DNA from: Bacteroidales bacterium
GTDB taxonomy: Bacteria > Bacteroidota > Bacteroidia > Bacteroidales > Bacteroidaceae
Length of the DNA: 35,377 bases
NCBI GenBank assembly: GCA_012729225.1
Contig: JAAYDO010000001.1
Span: 1-35,377, forward strand
Direction of reading: 5' to 3'
In this document: positions 7,675-18,220 of the stretch, in pieces
How the letters are laid out: every line of letters begins with the position of its first letter
How positions within the stretch are numbered: position 1 is the first letter of the stretch
Made by a program: the position numbers and the translations under genes
Notes under the pieces: generated by a model
Told to the model about the DNA's origin: nothing
The model's input: only the letters and a program-made list of their open reading frames with translations
Databases searched by the model: none

Positions 7675-7899
7675 TCATTTCTCTGATAGTTTCTTCTCAA
7701 CAAGTGCCACGATACTGTCAAGTGTCTTTAGATTTTTGGGAGTTGCATCTGTGGCTTCCAGCTTTATGTTGTATTCATCTGATAGCATCATCAGAATCGT
7801 TGTAACACCTAACGAATCTAACTCACTGAACAGGAAATCCGAATCGAAATCAACAAGAGGAAGAGCCTCCTCCAACATTGTTCTTATTTTTTCTTTCAT
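7675..7899 (-). CDS. Acyl carrier protein, probably dedicated to the starter ligase
   Basis: A 74-residue acidic helical protein with the phosphopantetheine attachment motif ELDSLGVTT (Ser29). It lacks the usual GxDSL glycine before the motif (it reads SELDSLG), so it is a divergent member beside the two other ACPs of this operon. Its gene ends one base before the ligase ATG and starts 7 bases after the esterase stop. This close pairing suggests it receives the activated aryl acid from the ligase. Confidence 0.85.
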   Translation of the reverse strand: MKEKIRTMLEEALPLVDFDSDFLFSELDSLGVTTILMMLSDEYNIKLEATDATPKNLKTLDSIVALVEKKLSEK

Positions 7900-7906
7900 A
7901 TCTTTG

Positions 7907-9223
<1,317 letters not shown>

Positions 9224-11743
9224 TCATTTTAAAATTAGAGGGTTAAGATATGAATATTTTTTGATATCATCATCTGTCGGATTAAGAAGAATTGTTTGTA
9301 TTTCTGTATTGATATCTCCAGGCAGACATATATCATTATTATTTTTATTGATAAAGGATATGTTTGAAACACGATTTTCTGCAACATTTTTTGCCACACA
9401 AAACTTGTCATAATCGTTATCTATAGAAATAAAATCCATATTAGGTCTTTGTATCGCATAATAAAATACTAATTCTCCCCAACCACTATTAACAAAAACA
9501 ATTGTCTTGGTTGATGGCAACAATTTATCATCTATAAGTTGGAAGTAGCCCCTATTCTTATATCTTCTTAGTCTTTTATTAACAGCTGTAATAATCTCTA
9601 CACCTCTGTAACGATAACAATCTGAAACGAAAGCAAGAGCGTGGGTGTTTTTTCTTTTTATCAAATTCTTAATAGTAAGAGGCTGTAAGCGCTCTTTCCC
9701 ATGAGAATACACTAACCAACGGAATATTAGAGGCGGGAATAAATACGCCATTAGGACAACCGAGAACATTCCTATAATGGTTACCTCTGCCAAGGAATAA
9801 AGGGCAGGATGTTTCGCAATAATCAGGGCACCAATACCAATAAACATGATTAGAGCTGAGATAATGATACTATGCTTATAAGAACTAAGCATCTTACGAC
9901 GATAAGCATATTCGTACTGACAGCCTTCGGTCATAAAGATTGTATAGTCATCCCCTTGTCCAAAGATAAAGGTTGCCAATATAATGTTGACAACATTAAA
10001 CTGAATACCCAATAACGACATGATACCTAATATCCATACCCAGCTGATAGCCATCGGTAAGAAAGATATTAGGGCCAATTCTATGCTGCCTAACGAAAAC
10101 CAGAGGAAAAAGAATACAATAAATCCACATGCCCACCCAATATAGTTAAAATTATCCGAGAGGTTGTTGACAATAGCAGAAGTAAGTGATTGTGTTTCAT
10201 CCGCTGGTGCAGTGGAAACAAGTGTATAAAAGTCATCAAAAGAATCATCTGCGAATCCTCGCTTAGCACTTTCCTCTCTCAGCTGCTGACATAAAGTTAC
10301 TCCTTTACTCATGCGCCATTCATTCCATTGTTTAACGTTTGAGTCAGCTGAATTAAAATGTGTAATTTGCTCTAAATACTGCATATCTTGCTTCTGTTCA
10401 TCCGTCATATAATTTATGTTGCGCAAATCAGCATCGAAAGAAGTCTGAAGACTGAAATACCCCAATACAATAGTCAGGGTTACAACCGTCCAGACAATCC
10501 ATGATTTGTTTTCCACCTGCACATCACCTATTCTGCTCAAAATCTGATGAGTTGCCTTGGGAACTCGACGTACCATGTGTGGTAGCCATAAAAGGACGAA
10601 AATGATGGTGCCAACAAGTAAGAACGAACTGAAAAGTCCCAAGTCACGCAATGCTACAGATTCCAGTGGTAAAAGAGCCAGAAAAGCACCAACAGTAGTA
10701 ATATTGCCAACAACCAGAGGCATTACAATCTCTTTAAGCGCAGAACGTATGTTGACCGTATGAGAGAGATGAGCGATGAGATGCAGCGGATAGTTGACAG
10801 CAATACCCAAGATAGAAGAGGATATACCTATTACGATGATAGAGACATCATTGTGAACTAGTGTCAGACATCCCATTGCAAAAAGCCATCCCCATCCAAT
10901 ACTGACTGCGATTAGCAATAGGTTACGTACGTTATGGAATACTAACCACAGCAAAAGGAGAATCAGAATCACAGCAATGGTTATTGCAATTATGCTATCT
11001 TGCTTTATTTGCTGAGCATTGCCGACAGCAATTACAGGACCTCCCGTTAGGCGTACCGTAACATTAGGGTATTGATTGCTGACGCTGTCACATATCTGTT
11101 GTAGCATTGACACCAACTTGGCATTATGCTCAGTTTCGCTAGCTCCAAAAGGCGAATCAACCAAAAGCATAGCGCTATTGGCGTTTTTTTGTGGTTTTTG
11201 ACGTTCCAAAACAGACCCAAACAAATTTAGAGGGTCGTGCTGAATTTGTAAAGACATCATACCAGCACTGGGAAGCATCAACATTTGCTTGTCGTTTTCC
11301 AATTGACGGGCAATAAAGTCCGGAACTTTTGTCAAACTATCTATACGGGCATAGTCATCCTTTGTTAGCAGGTACGGAATACGAGTATATAAGGTGTTCA
11401 TTGCCTCTTGCATGACTTCAGGGTCGTCATCATATAGATAATCAATAATATGTGCGGAATCAGCTTTTTCTAATTTATCTGTAAAAAAGTCAATGGCAGG
11501 CTGACACGAATTGCTAGGAGCTTGGAATATGACATAGATACGACGTGCACTCGAAGAATTTTGATATTCCATAAAAGCTTTTTGTTGCTCATTTTCAAGG
11601 GGGAGAAAGTCAGAAATATCTTCCTTATACGACTGCCCGACCGTCAGCAACACCAATATAATAGTAAACACCATTAATGATGTCCAGCGCAATATTGTAT
11701 GTGCCTTTAATGCTTCGAATATTTGTAGTATCAACTTAGTCAT
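9224..11743 (-). CDS. MMPL/RND-family exporter with a C-terminal methyltransferase-like domain
   Basis: 839 residues. The first 680 or so have the MMPL layout: one membrane helix near residues 19-37, a periplasmic loop, about five helices (roughly 250-390), another helix near 415-430, a second loop, and a second helix bundle (roughly 525-680). This fits the ApeM-type exporter of aryl polyene clusters. Residues about 685-839 are an extra cytoplasmic domain with a Rossmann look: FVNSGWGELVFYYA (motif I position, SGWGEL 753-758) and DFISIDNDYDKF (acidic strand-end, IDND 774-777). It resembles a class I SAM methyltransferase with a degenerate glycine loop. In many Bacteroidetes an MMPL-acyltransferase-methyltransferase trifunctional protein exists; here the acyltransferase is a separate gene 10 bases upstream. 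Confidence 0.85.
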   Translation of the reverse strand: MTKLILQIFEALKAHTILRWTSLMVFTIILVLLTVGQSYKEDISDFLPLENEQQKAFMEYQNSSSARRIYVIFQAPSNSCQPAIDFFTDKLEKADSAHIIDYLYDDDPEVMQEAMNTLYTRIPYLLTKDDYARIDSLTKVPDFIARQLENDKQMLMLPSAGMMSLQIQHDPLNLFGSVLERQKPQKNANSAMLLVDSPFGASETEHNAKLVSMLQQICDSVSNQYPNVTVRLTGGPVIAVGNAQQIKQDSIIAITIAVILILLLLWLVFHNVRNLLLIAVSIGWGWLFAMGCLTLVHNDVSIIVIGISSSILGIAVNYPLHLIAHLSHTVNIRSALKEIVMPLVVGNITTVGAFLALLPLESVALRDLGLFSSFLLVGTIIFVLLWLPHMVRRVPKATHQILSRIGDVQVENKSWIVWTVVTLTIVLGYFSLQTSFDADLRNINYMTDEQKQDMQYLEQITHFNSADSNVKQWNEWRMSKGVTLCQQLREESAKRGFADDSFDDFYTLVSTAPADETQSLTSAIVNNLSDNFNYIGWACGFIVFFFLWFSLGSIELALISFLPMAISWVWILGIMSLLGIQFNVVNIILATFIFGQGDDYTIFMTEGCQYEYAYRRKMLSSYKHSIIISALIMFIGIGALIIAKHPALYSLAEVTIIGMFSVVLMAYLFPPLIFRWLVYSHGKERLQPLTIKNLIKRKNTHALAFVSDCYRYRGVEIITAVNKRLRRYKNRGYFQLIDDKLLPSTKTIVFVNSGWGELVFYYAIQRPNMDFISIDNDYDKFCVAKNVAENRVSNISFINKNNNDICLPGDINTEIQTILLNPTDDDIKKYSYLNPLILK

Positions 11744-11753
11744 TTTCTTAACT

Positions 11754-12887
11754 TTATCTGTTATCTACTGGATTAGCATAGATTCCAACAAATATATCAC
11801 GTAACCGCTCTATATCACAAGTGTCCTCATAACGATCAAGTGCCGTAAGATGCTGAAGGAACACATTGTATTCCTCATTGGTATACATGGATTGATAACG
11901 AGTGTTACCATATAAAATATCATGAGCTATATAATTGTTGGGAAATAAACGATAGGCAGTGTTGATACGACTGTCTATTAATCGAGCAACAGACTTGTGA
12001 TATTCATTATTAGTTTGCCCTTCGAAAGCGGATAACTCCACCATACGTATAGGTTGACATATAGCTATGTGAACTCTACCTTTAGGTTGCAAAATTCCAG
12101 TAAGAATACTGTTCAAATCCTCACCAGGCTTCTTCGTATATTTGGTGTATTGTGATTCGTATAACTCCAAGGCTTTCAAAATGTCACAAGATTCCCATTC
12201 ATATGAAATAGCAATGGGTACGATGTTCAATTCCGCTAAGGCTTTAATCTTATCTTTGCTCTCACTCATGCAGAACATCTTTATAATGCCTTGATCCGTC
12301 TGGTCGATACCATTCTTAGTACGACCATTACGCTGAGCTATCCATACCGACTGACCTTTCTCCTTGATCGTATAGCGAATATACTCCGAAAGATGCATTG
12401 AACTATGATAGAACTCCTTAATATCTCCGCCAGGACGAGCCACCTTAAACATTTTGTTACTCTTGCCAACGTCTATGACAACAGGATGCATCATCAGGTT
12501 GGCTCCAAAGGTTATCTCAGTGGTGTCAAAACCATTCAATACAAAGTAGTATTGCAGCAGACTGGCATCAAGCATAATATCGCGATGGTTAGAAACAAAC
12601 AGGTAATGTTTATCAGGACTAAGGCGCTCAAGGCCTGAGACGGAGAACTCACTGATACTACGAGTAATGATTTGTTCATTGACACGTCGCATGGTATCAT
12701 GCTGAAATTCATGAACCGTCTTAAACGAACGTATTCGTTCACGAGTAGCTTCTAATGTCTCTGAAGGATAAACGTAAGAAGCAAGGAGTGGGAACACGTC
12801 ACTGTTGGCTATACGCTGCATGGCAGCTGATATCTCTTCTTCGTAATAAGGACGAATATCGTCAAATTTGGAAATTCTCGGTATCAT
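11754..12887 (-). CDS. Lysophospholipid acyltransferase-like protein (PlsC superfamily)
   Basis: 377 residues. The acyltransferase block begins near residue 92: HYLFVSNHRDIMLDASLL carries the His of the HX4D-type motif, but the Asp (107) is six residues after His101 rather than five. VWIAQRNGRTKNG takes the place of the usual FPEGTRS motif. I recall SNHRDI...LD and AQRxGRxKxG as typical of a Bacteroidetes subfamily. It likely moves an acyl group onto a (lyso)lipid or glycolipid during assembly of a membrane-anchored pigment. It sits directly before the MMPL exporter gene, consistent with the two being separate parts of the usual fused protein. Confidence 0.8.
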   Translation of the reverse strand: MIPRISKFDDIRPYYEEEISAAMQRIANSDVFPLLASYVYPSETLEATRERIRSFKTVHEFQHDTMRRVNEQIITRSISEFSVSGLERLSPDKHYLFVSNHRDIMLDASLLQYYFVLNGFDTTEITFGANLMMHPVVIDVGKSNKMFKVARPGGDIKEFYHSSMHLSEYIRYTIKEKGQSVWIAQRNGRTKNGIDQTDQGIIKMFCMSESKDKIKALAELNIVPIAISYEWESCDILKALELYESQYTKYTKKPGEDLNSILTGILQPKGRVHIAICQPIRMVELSAFEGQTNNEYHKSVARLIDSRINTAYRLFPNNYIAHDILYGNTRYQSMYTNEEYNVFLQHLTALDRYEDTCDIERLRDIFVGIYANPVDNR

Positions 12888-12890
12888 ATG

Positions 12891-13727
12891 TTATATCATT
12901 TTTATCCATTCTAAAAACAATGCCATCCACTGGCGGCTTTCATCTGATCCCTTCTTCATACTTGCGCCAAAGCCATGCCCACCAGTCTCAAACTGAATAT
13001 AACGATGGGGAATTTTTTTAACAGTCAGAGCAGAATCGAGCAATACCGAATTGCGGTAATCAACAATCGGGTCATCCTTACAGTTGACAAGGAATACCGG
13101 CGGACAATCTTCTGGAACACGCTTTTCTAACGACAACAGTTCGCGTAGCTCATTGTTCCTTGTACGCGAATCGCCCAACAATCCGCGACGAGAACGCTTG
13201 TGAACACAAGGGGCTGTCATTGTGACAACTGGATAGATTGGTGCTACGAACGCTGGACTGTCGTCCTTGTCGAACAGTTCAGCAGCAGACATCACTAAAT
13301 GACCTCCTGCCGAGAAGCCCATAGCTCCGACCTTACAGGTGTCAATATGATAGGTGTCTGCATGTGCCTTCACATAACGTATTGCTTGGCGGAGGTCATC
13401 CTGTGGGTCTGGATAACGATTCCCGCGAAACACCATGCGATAGTGAATGATAAAAGCAGGAACATATGCTGTACGATAGTACAAGACAAATGCCGATATT
13501 CCATTCTTTTGCAACCATCGTCCGACCTCATGACCCTCCGTTTCCATATCATGCCAGAAATAGCTGCCCCCAGGACACACTATTACGGCAACATTCTCTC
13601 CGTCATTATTCGCCAAATATGGAGTCATCATCACACTTTTATGATGCGCCATACCCTCCCAGATATTCACCTGAGGCATCGCCTTGATGGTGACGACGAG
13701 CAATATGATGATAATTATTCTGCGCAT
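12891..13727 (-). CDS. Secreted alpha/beta hydrolase (acetyl-esterase/xylan-esterase-like)
   Basis: 278 residues with a short hydrophobic N-terminus (RRIIIIILLVVTIKAMPQ) acting as signal peptide. Hydrolase features in order: VIVCPGGSYFW (about 48-58, oxyanion loop in the HGGG position), YYRTAY, PDPQDDLRQAIRYVK, nucleophile Ser139 in GAMGFSAGGH, VFLVNCKDDPIVDY with the acid near 218-219, and His251 in TGGHGFG. This is the layout of small acetyl/carboxyl esterases often annotated as xylanase-associated. It overlaps the upstream flavoprotein gene by 13 bases and lies 3 bases before the acyltransferase gene. It is the second secreted hydrolase of the operon. Role inferred: deacylation or transfer during pigment assembly. 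Confidence 0.8.
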   Translation of the reverse strand: MRRIIIIILLVVTIKAMPQVNIWEGMAHHKSVMMTPYLANNDGENVAVIVCPGGSYFWHDMETEGHEVGRWLQKNGISAFVLYYRTAYVPAFIIHYRMVFRGNRYPDPQDDLRQAIRYVKAHADTYHIDTCKVGAMGFSAGGHLVMSAAELFDKDDSPAFVAPIYPVVTMTAPCVHKRSRRGLLGDSRTRNNELRELLSLEKRVPEDCPPVFLVNCKDDPIVDYRNSVLLDSALTVKKIPHRYIQFETGGHGFGASMKKGSDESRQWMALFLEWIKMI

Positions 13728-15223
13728 GCGTTTACCTTATTAATAATATAGTTGACACCTAATATGGCTTCACATGTAGTAATAGCCGTAAGTGGCACAC
13801 CACAGAATCCATGCAAGTTGTTATTTTGGCCTGTCAGCAACAGATTGCTAACCTTTGTGACCACAGGAACCTGAGACAATACGATATTCTGACAATTCTT
13901 GGCAAAGCCACAGATGCTGCCATCCTTAACGCCATAGAAATCACGTATAGTCAATGGTGACGATGTGTTAATAGCCTCAATACACTCTCGGAAGCCAGTA
14001 TGAATTTCTTCTATTTGGTTCAAAAGTAGTTCTGCACACTTCGTTTTCCATGCTTCATACTCAGTACCACGATGCCCGACAGAGGTATTCTCCCATCGCT
14101 TTACCATATCAAAGGGCATTGGTGCAGTTATCAGCACCTTTGTTGCATAACGCCCTTGATGACTGTTGGGTGGAGTCATCATTAGGAATCCTAATGGCCA
14201 TGGTTTATCCGTACGACTGAAGTTCCACACATCAGCATAACGGGTCATATAGTATTCCGAATGATTGATGTATGGGAAAGCCTCTGGCTTAAGCTTTATA
14301 TATAATGCGAAAGCGGAATGAGTGTTGGGGATGGTTTCAAGACGCTCACGATATGATTGGGGAAATGCTTTCTTATCCATCAGTTTTATCAGCGTACATG
14401 GGTGAATATCAGAAATATAGTAGTCGGCTGTATATTGCTTTCCGCTCTTTGTACGTACATACTCCACCTTCCTGTCAACAACATTAATCCACTCGACAGC
14501 GTTGCCAGGTATCACCTGCCCACCATTGGAAGTAATAACATCAGAAAGAAGCTGTGCGAAATGATAGCTGCCATCAACGAAACGACTGGCACCCTTGATA
14601 TAAAGCGTGCTAATAATAGCATGCACGTATGCTGGGGTCTCATGGGCACGACCGCCATAAAGTGGATTCATATATGCCAACACACTACGCAGTCGCTCGT
14701 CTGTGATATATTTGGCAATGAAGGCATCTGCCGCCATCAGGAAATCATTGGACTCGGCAAAGAGGCTAATCTGCCCTGTAGAAGGACGTAAATTGAACAG
14801 GTCCACCTTGTCGGCGATAGCTAATACAGCATCGACATAACGTTCTAGATTGCGCTGCTCATCAGGAAACGACCGTGCCAGTGATCTGACAAAGCCGTCA
14901 CGACCTTTAGCAATGGTATAGTAAGACTTGTCTTCTGCAAAATACAGCCTATCGGTACATTCATCATCTACATTACGGATTTTTACGCTATCAAGAATTC
15001 CAAGATAATGGCATAACTTCCATATATTTTCACCGGGCTGCATGCCGCCAATAACATGCATTCCTGTATCGAAATGCTCGCCAAAGCGCTGGAATGTCTG
15101 CAACCCACCACCAATCATTGCATTTTTCTCCAGGATGGTGACATGGAATCCCTCTTTACTGAGTATAGCACCAGTAAAGAGTCCTCCTAATCCTCCACCT
15201 ATGATGATCACATGTTGCTTCAT
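13715..15223 (-). CDS. FAD-dependent oxidoreductase, phytoene desaturase (CrtI)-like, copy 2
   Basis: 502 residues from ATG 15223, which forms an ATGA overlap with the stop of the preceding paralogue. The longer frame to 15283 reads into that gene and is rejected. The N-terminal dinucleotide fold is HVIIIGGGLGGLFTGAIL, then VTILEKNAMIGGGLQTF. The C-terminus has the CrtI/retinol-saturase-like LLLTGQNNNLHGFCGVP. It is alignable to the 500-aa protein next to it along its length (FDTGMHVIGGMQPGEN against FETGMHFIGSASEGQT), so the pair arose by tandem duplication. Likely acts on a conjugated chain or its lipid carrier (desaturation or isomerisation). Such enzymes are recalled from resorcinol/aryl polyene loci of Bacteroidetes, but the reaction is unknown. 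Confidence 0.85.
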   Translation of the reverse strand: MKQHVIIIGGGLGGLFTGAILSKEGFHVTILEKNAMIGGGLQTFQRFGEHFDTGMHVIGGMQPGENIWKLCHYLGILDSVKIRNVDDECTDRLYFAEDKSYYTIAKGRDGFVRSLARSFPDEQRNLERYVDAVLAIADKVDLFNLRPSTGQISLFAESNDFLMAADAFIAKYITDERLRSVLAYMNPLYGGRAHETPAYVHAIISTLYIKGASRFVDGSYHFAQLLSDVITSNGGQVIPGNAVEWINVVDRKVEYVRTKSGKQYTADYYISDIHPCTLIKLMDKKAFPQSYRERLETIPNTHSAFALYIKLKPEAFPYINHSEYYMTRYADVWNFSRTDKPWPLGFLMMTPPNSHQGRYATKVLITAPMPFDMVKRWENTSVGHRGTEYEAWKTKCAELLLNQIEEIHTGFRECIEAINTSSPLTIRDFYGVKDGSICGFAKNCQNIVLSQVPVVTKVSNLLLTGQNNNLHGFCGVPLTAITTCEAILGVNYIINKVNACAE

Positions 15224-16722
15224 ATCTTGTTCGCCTCCATTATTTGATGGTAAATCTTCTCTGCAGTCAGCAGTTCGCTGCATGTAACTATAGTTCCAAC
15301 GATGACTCCGAGAATTCCGTGTGAGTTGATGTTCTGACCAGTCTGCAACAGGTTGGGTATTTTAGTGCGATGAGGAACTCTGCATGCAGCGCCTAATTTT
15401 ATGTTACGGGCAACGCCATACATACCGCCCCCCTCTGTACCAGTATAGTCTTGATAAGTTAATGGAGTAGAAGTATAGTAATGCTTGATGTGTGAGCGCA
15501 GACCCGGAAACTGTTTTTCAACCGATTCCAAAAGTAGTTCTGCCTTCTGCCGTTTAAAGGCTTCATAGTCGTCACCTCGATGCCCTACTTTCGTACCAAC
15601 CCACTGCTCCACATCTTTCATCTGCATATACGATATAATGACTCCTGTTTGGGCAAAAAGATGGTTGACATCGTTACAGAAATGCATATACAAATAGCCC
15701 TTTGGCCACGAAATTGTATCGTATTGTTCACAATTCCAAGGTGTCCCATAGTTATATCCGTAAAAGTTATAGTTTTGATATGGCACAGAATTATCCTTAA
15801 ATTCAAGATATACTGAGAATCCACCAACAGTTTGAGGTATTGTATTGATACGATTGCGGAATGCAGGACGTATAAGTTTTGAGTCCGTCAGTTCCAAAGT
15901 CCGCATAGGATGAGTGTCAGAAATAACGATATCGCAAGGTATAAACTCGCTTTCATTGACTTCAACACCTGTGGCATGAGTGTCGTCACATAATATTCGA
16001 GTGACTTTGCTGGATGAAAGTACGCGACCGCCATAATACTCAATAGTGTTTACCATAGACTTTGCGATAGCGTCACTTCCCCCTACAATACGATATGCAC
16101 TCTGGTTGTAAAAATCCATGATAAAGGCATGGGTGGAGAATGGCGTCTTGTCGCGCTCTGCAGCATATAGTGGCAGAGAACCCACTAACACTTTTGCTAG
16201 TTCTGGATCAGAGATGACACTATCGATTACTTCGTTGATGGAACGTAACTGATATTCGGTGTTGATGGCTGCATCACTCTCTGCGTGTTTCAAAGAATGC
16301 AACGATGAAGCGCCAGCAACCTTTTCAACTAAATCGAAATAACGGTTTAGTTCTTCCTTCTGACGGGGAAAATAGCTAGTCATCTGTTCAATGAATTTTT
16401 CACGTCCATTAGCAAAACGATAGCATTGTCCGTTAAGAGCAACAACGTCATATCCATCACTATCCAATGGTGATAGTTGTATGTCTTTCTTTATCTCCAA
16501 GTACTGCAGCAAGCGGTCAAGAGTCTGACCTTCGGATGCACTGCCAATAAAGTGCATTCCTGTTTCGAAACGCGCTCCACGACGAGTAAAGCACTGTAGA
16601 CAGCCACCTATCTGGGCTCCCTGTTCCAGCACGGTGACGTCATAGCCATTTTTTGCCAAAATGACTCCACAGGACAAACCGCCCATACCACTTCCTATTA
16701 TAATGACTCTCTTCTTATACAT
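15220..16722 (-). CDS. FAD-dependent oxidoreductase, phytoene desaturase (CrtI)-like, copy 1
   Basis: 500 residues. The FAD-binding fold is at the N-terminus (RVIIIGSGMGGLSCGVILAK, glycines at 10, 12, 14, 15), then VTVLEQGAQIGGCLQCF. The conserved C-terminal block is LLQTGQNINSHGILGVIVGT. Its start overlaps the glycosyltransferase/acyltransferase gene by 8 bases and its stop is translationally coupled (ATGA) to its paralogue. The carotenoid-desaturase fold fits work on a polyene, but no carotenoid synthase is present. With the ketosynthase machinery building the double bonds, a desaturase is not required for the polyene itself. A tailoring, ring-oxidation or lipid-modification role is therefore equally possible. 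Confidence 0.85.
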   Translation of the reverse strand: MYKKRVIIIGSGMGGLSCGVILAKNGYDVTVLEQGAQIGGCLQCFTRRGARFETGMHFIGSASEGQTLDRLLQYLEIKKDIQLSPLDSDGYDVVALNGQCYRFANGREKFIEQMTSYFPRQKEELNRYFDLVEKVAGASSLHSLKHAESDAAINTEYQLRSINEVIDSVISDPELAKVLVGSLPLYAAERDKTPFSTHAFIMDFYNQSAYRIVGGSDAIAKSMVNTIEYYGGRVLSSSKVTRILCDDTHATGVEVNESEFIPCDIVISDTHPMRTLELTDSKLIRPAFRNRINTIPQTVGGFSVYLEFKDNSVPYQNYNFYGYNYGTPWNCEQYDTISWPKGYLYMHFCNDVNHLFAQTGVIISYMQMKDVEQWVGTKVGHRGDDYEAFKRQKAELLLESVEKQFPGLRSHIKHYYTSTPLTYQDYTGTEGGGMYGVARNIKLGAACRVPHRTKIPNLLQTGQNINSHGILGVIVGTIVTCSELLTAEKIYHQIMEANKI

Positions 16723-18220
16723 TCTGCTCTATCTGGTTTGCTATCTGTTCGTACTTCTCGATATAATGCTTACGCAACTGTGAGGCCTGCGACTTTGTAT
16801 CACCCATAGCTTTCAACTGAGCATTTGTTATGGGCTCGCCAACCTCGATGTATATCGGACCTTTGCGGAGATGATATGTTTTCTTGGGCAATATCTTTCC
16901 CGGCCCATAGAGATACATCGGAACAATATTGATACCTAATTGTTCTGCGATATGGAATGCCCCTTGATGGAAACGTCCGATGGTGCAGTCTTTCGAACGT
17001 GTTCCCTCAGGATATACAGCTATGCTATAGCCTCTATGGACAAGCGATTGCAGCTTAGGCATCAATTCGTCGATGCCCTCTGCTACGGGATAGAACTCCG
17101 CATTGCGTATCAGCAGTCCATATAGCGGATTATGCCATACCCATTGATTGGTTAAGAAGATAATGTTTGGCGTAAAGATAAGCTGACATGCAAGGTCTAT
17201 ATGCGACTGATGATTACATATTACCACTGACGGTTTGTCGAAGTCAACGCTTTCAGCAATCTTATATCTGAAACGAGTGCCTGGAATTCCATGATGTAAC
17301 ATAACGAAACGTGTAGATTTGTATATCAGCCGATGCAAGTTATGTCGCTTCTTTTCGGTCATCTTGCCAATCTTGACATATACCCAAACGGCAGGTGTAA
17401 TAACACAAAAACAGAAAAAAAGCACGAACAACAACGAATAAACAGTACGGACAACATTTGACAATAAGCGGAACAACCGTAGCGGAAGCCCGTATACAAT
17501 AGCCAAGAAACACAACAGCGTATTGAGCACACTGATACGAGCAAAGTCAATTCCTGGCCGGAAGTGGCTGACTCGCTCTTCACGTGGCGGATAATACACA
17601 TTGATGTCAACAGGTTCTATCTCTATTCCGTGCCAAGAGGCAAAGACCAACAGTTCTAACTCTGCTTCATAGCGTGATGTCACGAAAGAAAGTCCGTAAA
17701 GTTTCTTCAGCGGATAGAGGCGATAGCCTGATTGAGTATCTGGTAATATGCGCCCTGTCTGTACACAGAACCAGAAATTTGAGAACTTATTAGCAAATTT
17801 GCTGCCTTCGGAACGTTCTACCCCTTCCAACTGCCGGCTTCCAATAATCAATGCGCCCGGATGCTTTTGATTGGCAGTCAAGAAATGATGTATATCGCTA
17901 GGATAGTGCTGTCCGTCGCCATCAAGCGTGATTGCATAAGAGAATCCCATATCCAATGCGCGTTTAAAACCTTCTCTTAGTGCATAGCCCTTGCCACGAT
18001 TGGTGGTATATTCTACAAGAGTGATACCTGCCACCTGATGCAGTTCTGCAGACGTATTATCAGTAGAACCATCGTTAACGACAATGACATCGCGACACTC
18101 TCGCAGGGCATCGCGAACCACAACAGTTATAGTCCCACCATTGTTATATGTGGGAATCACGACACATATTCCGCGGTCATGAAGTGTCTGCTGTTGTTTG
18201 TCCTTGTCAGTTTGCTTCAT
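16715..18220 (-). CDS. Family 2 glycosyltransferase fused to a lysophospholipid acyltransferase (ApeJ-like)
   Basis: 501 residues in two parts. Residues about 18-235 are a GT-A glycosyltransferase of family 2: VVIPTYNNGGTI, VVNDGSTDNT, and the DxD-type metal site LDGDGQH (100-105), with DTQSGYRLYP typical of DPM/GT2 proteins. A membrane segment lies near 255-283. Residues about 295-500 are a PlsC-type acyltransferase with CNHQSHID (His337, Asp342: exact HX4D) and YPEGTRSKD (403-411). This fusion is a hallmark of aryl polyene clusters (ApeJ), so it probably glycosylates and acylates the lipid part of the pigment. ATGA overlap with the upstream dehydratase gene. Confidence 0.88.
   Translation of the reverse strand: MKQTDKDKQQQTLHDRGICVVIPTYNNGGTITVVVRDALRECRDVIVVNDGSTDNTSAELHQVAGITLVEYTTNRGKGYALREGFKRALDMGFSYAITLDGDGQHYPSDIHHFLTANQKHPGALIIGSRQLEGVERSEGSKFANKFSNFWFCVQTGRILPDTQSGYRLYPLKKLYGLSFVTSRYEAELELLVFASWHGIEIEPVDINVYYPPREERVSHFRPGIDFARISVLNTLLCFLAIVYGLPLRLFRLLSNVVRTVYSLLFVLFFCFCVITPAVWVYVKIGKMTEKKRHNLHRLIYKSTRFVMLHHGIPGTRFRYKIAESVDFDKPSVVICNHQSHIDLACQLIFTPNIIFLTNQWVWHNPLYGLLIRNAEFYPVAEGIDELMPKLQSLVHRGYSIAVYPEGTRSKDCTIGRFHQGAFHIAEQLGINIVPMYLYGPGKILPKKTYHLRKGPIYIEVGEPITNAQLKAMGDTKSQASQLRKHYIEKYEQIANQIEQNV

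Noticed and set aside
15224-15283. 20-residue N-terminal extension of the second flavoprotein
   Set aside because: It reads into the upstream paralogue's coding sequence. The ATG at 15223 forms an ATGA overlap and directly precedes the FAD-binding fold.
13715-16722. Carotenoid biosynthesis because of phytoene-desaturase-like genes
   Set aside because: No phytoene synthase, lycopene cyclase or prenyl transferase is present, and the setting is a type II polyketide operon.
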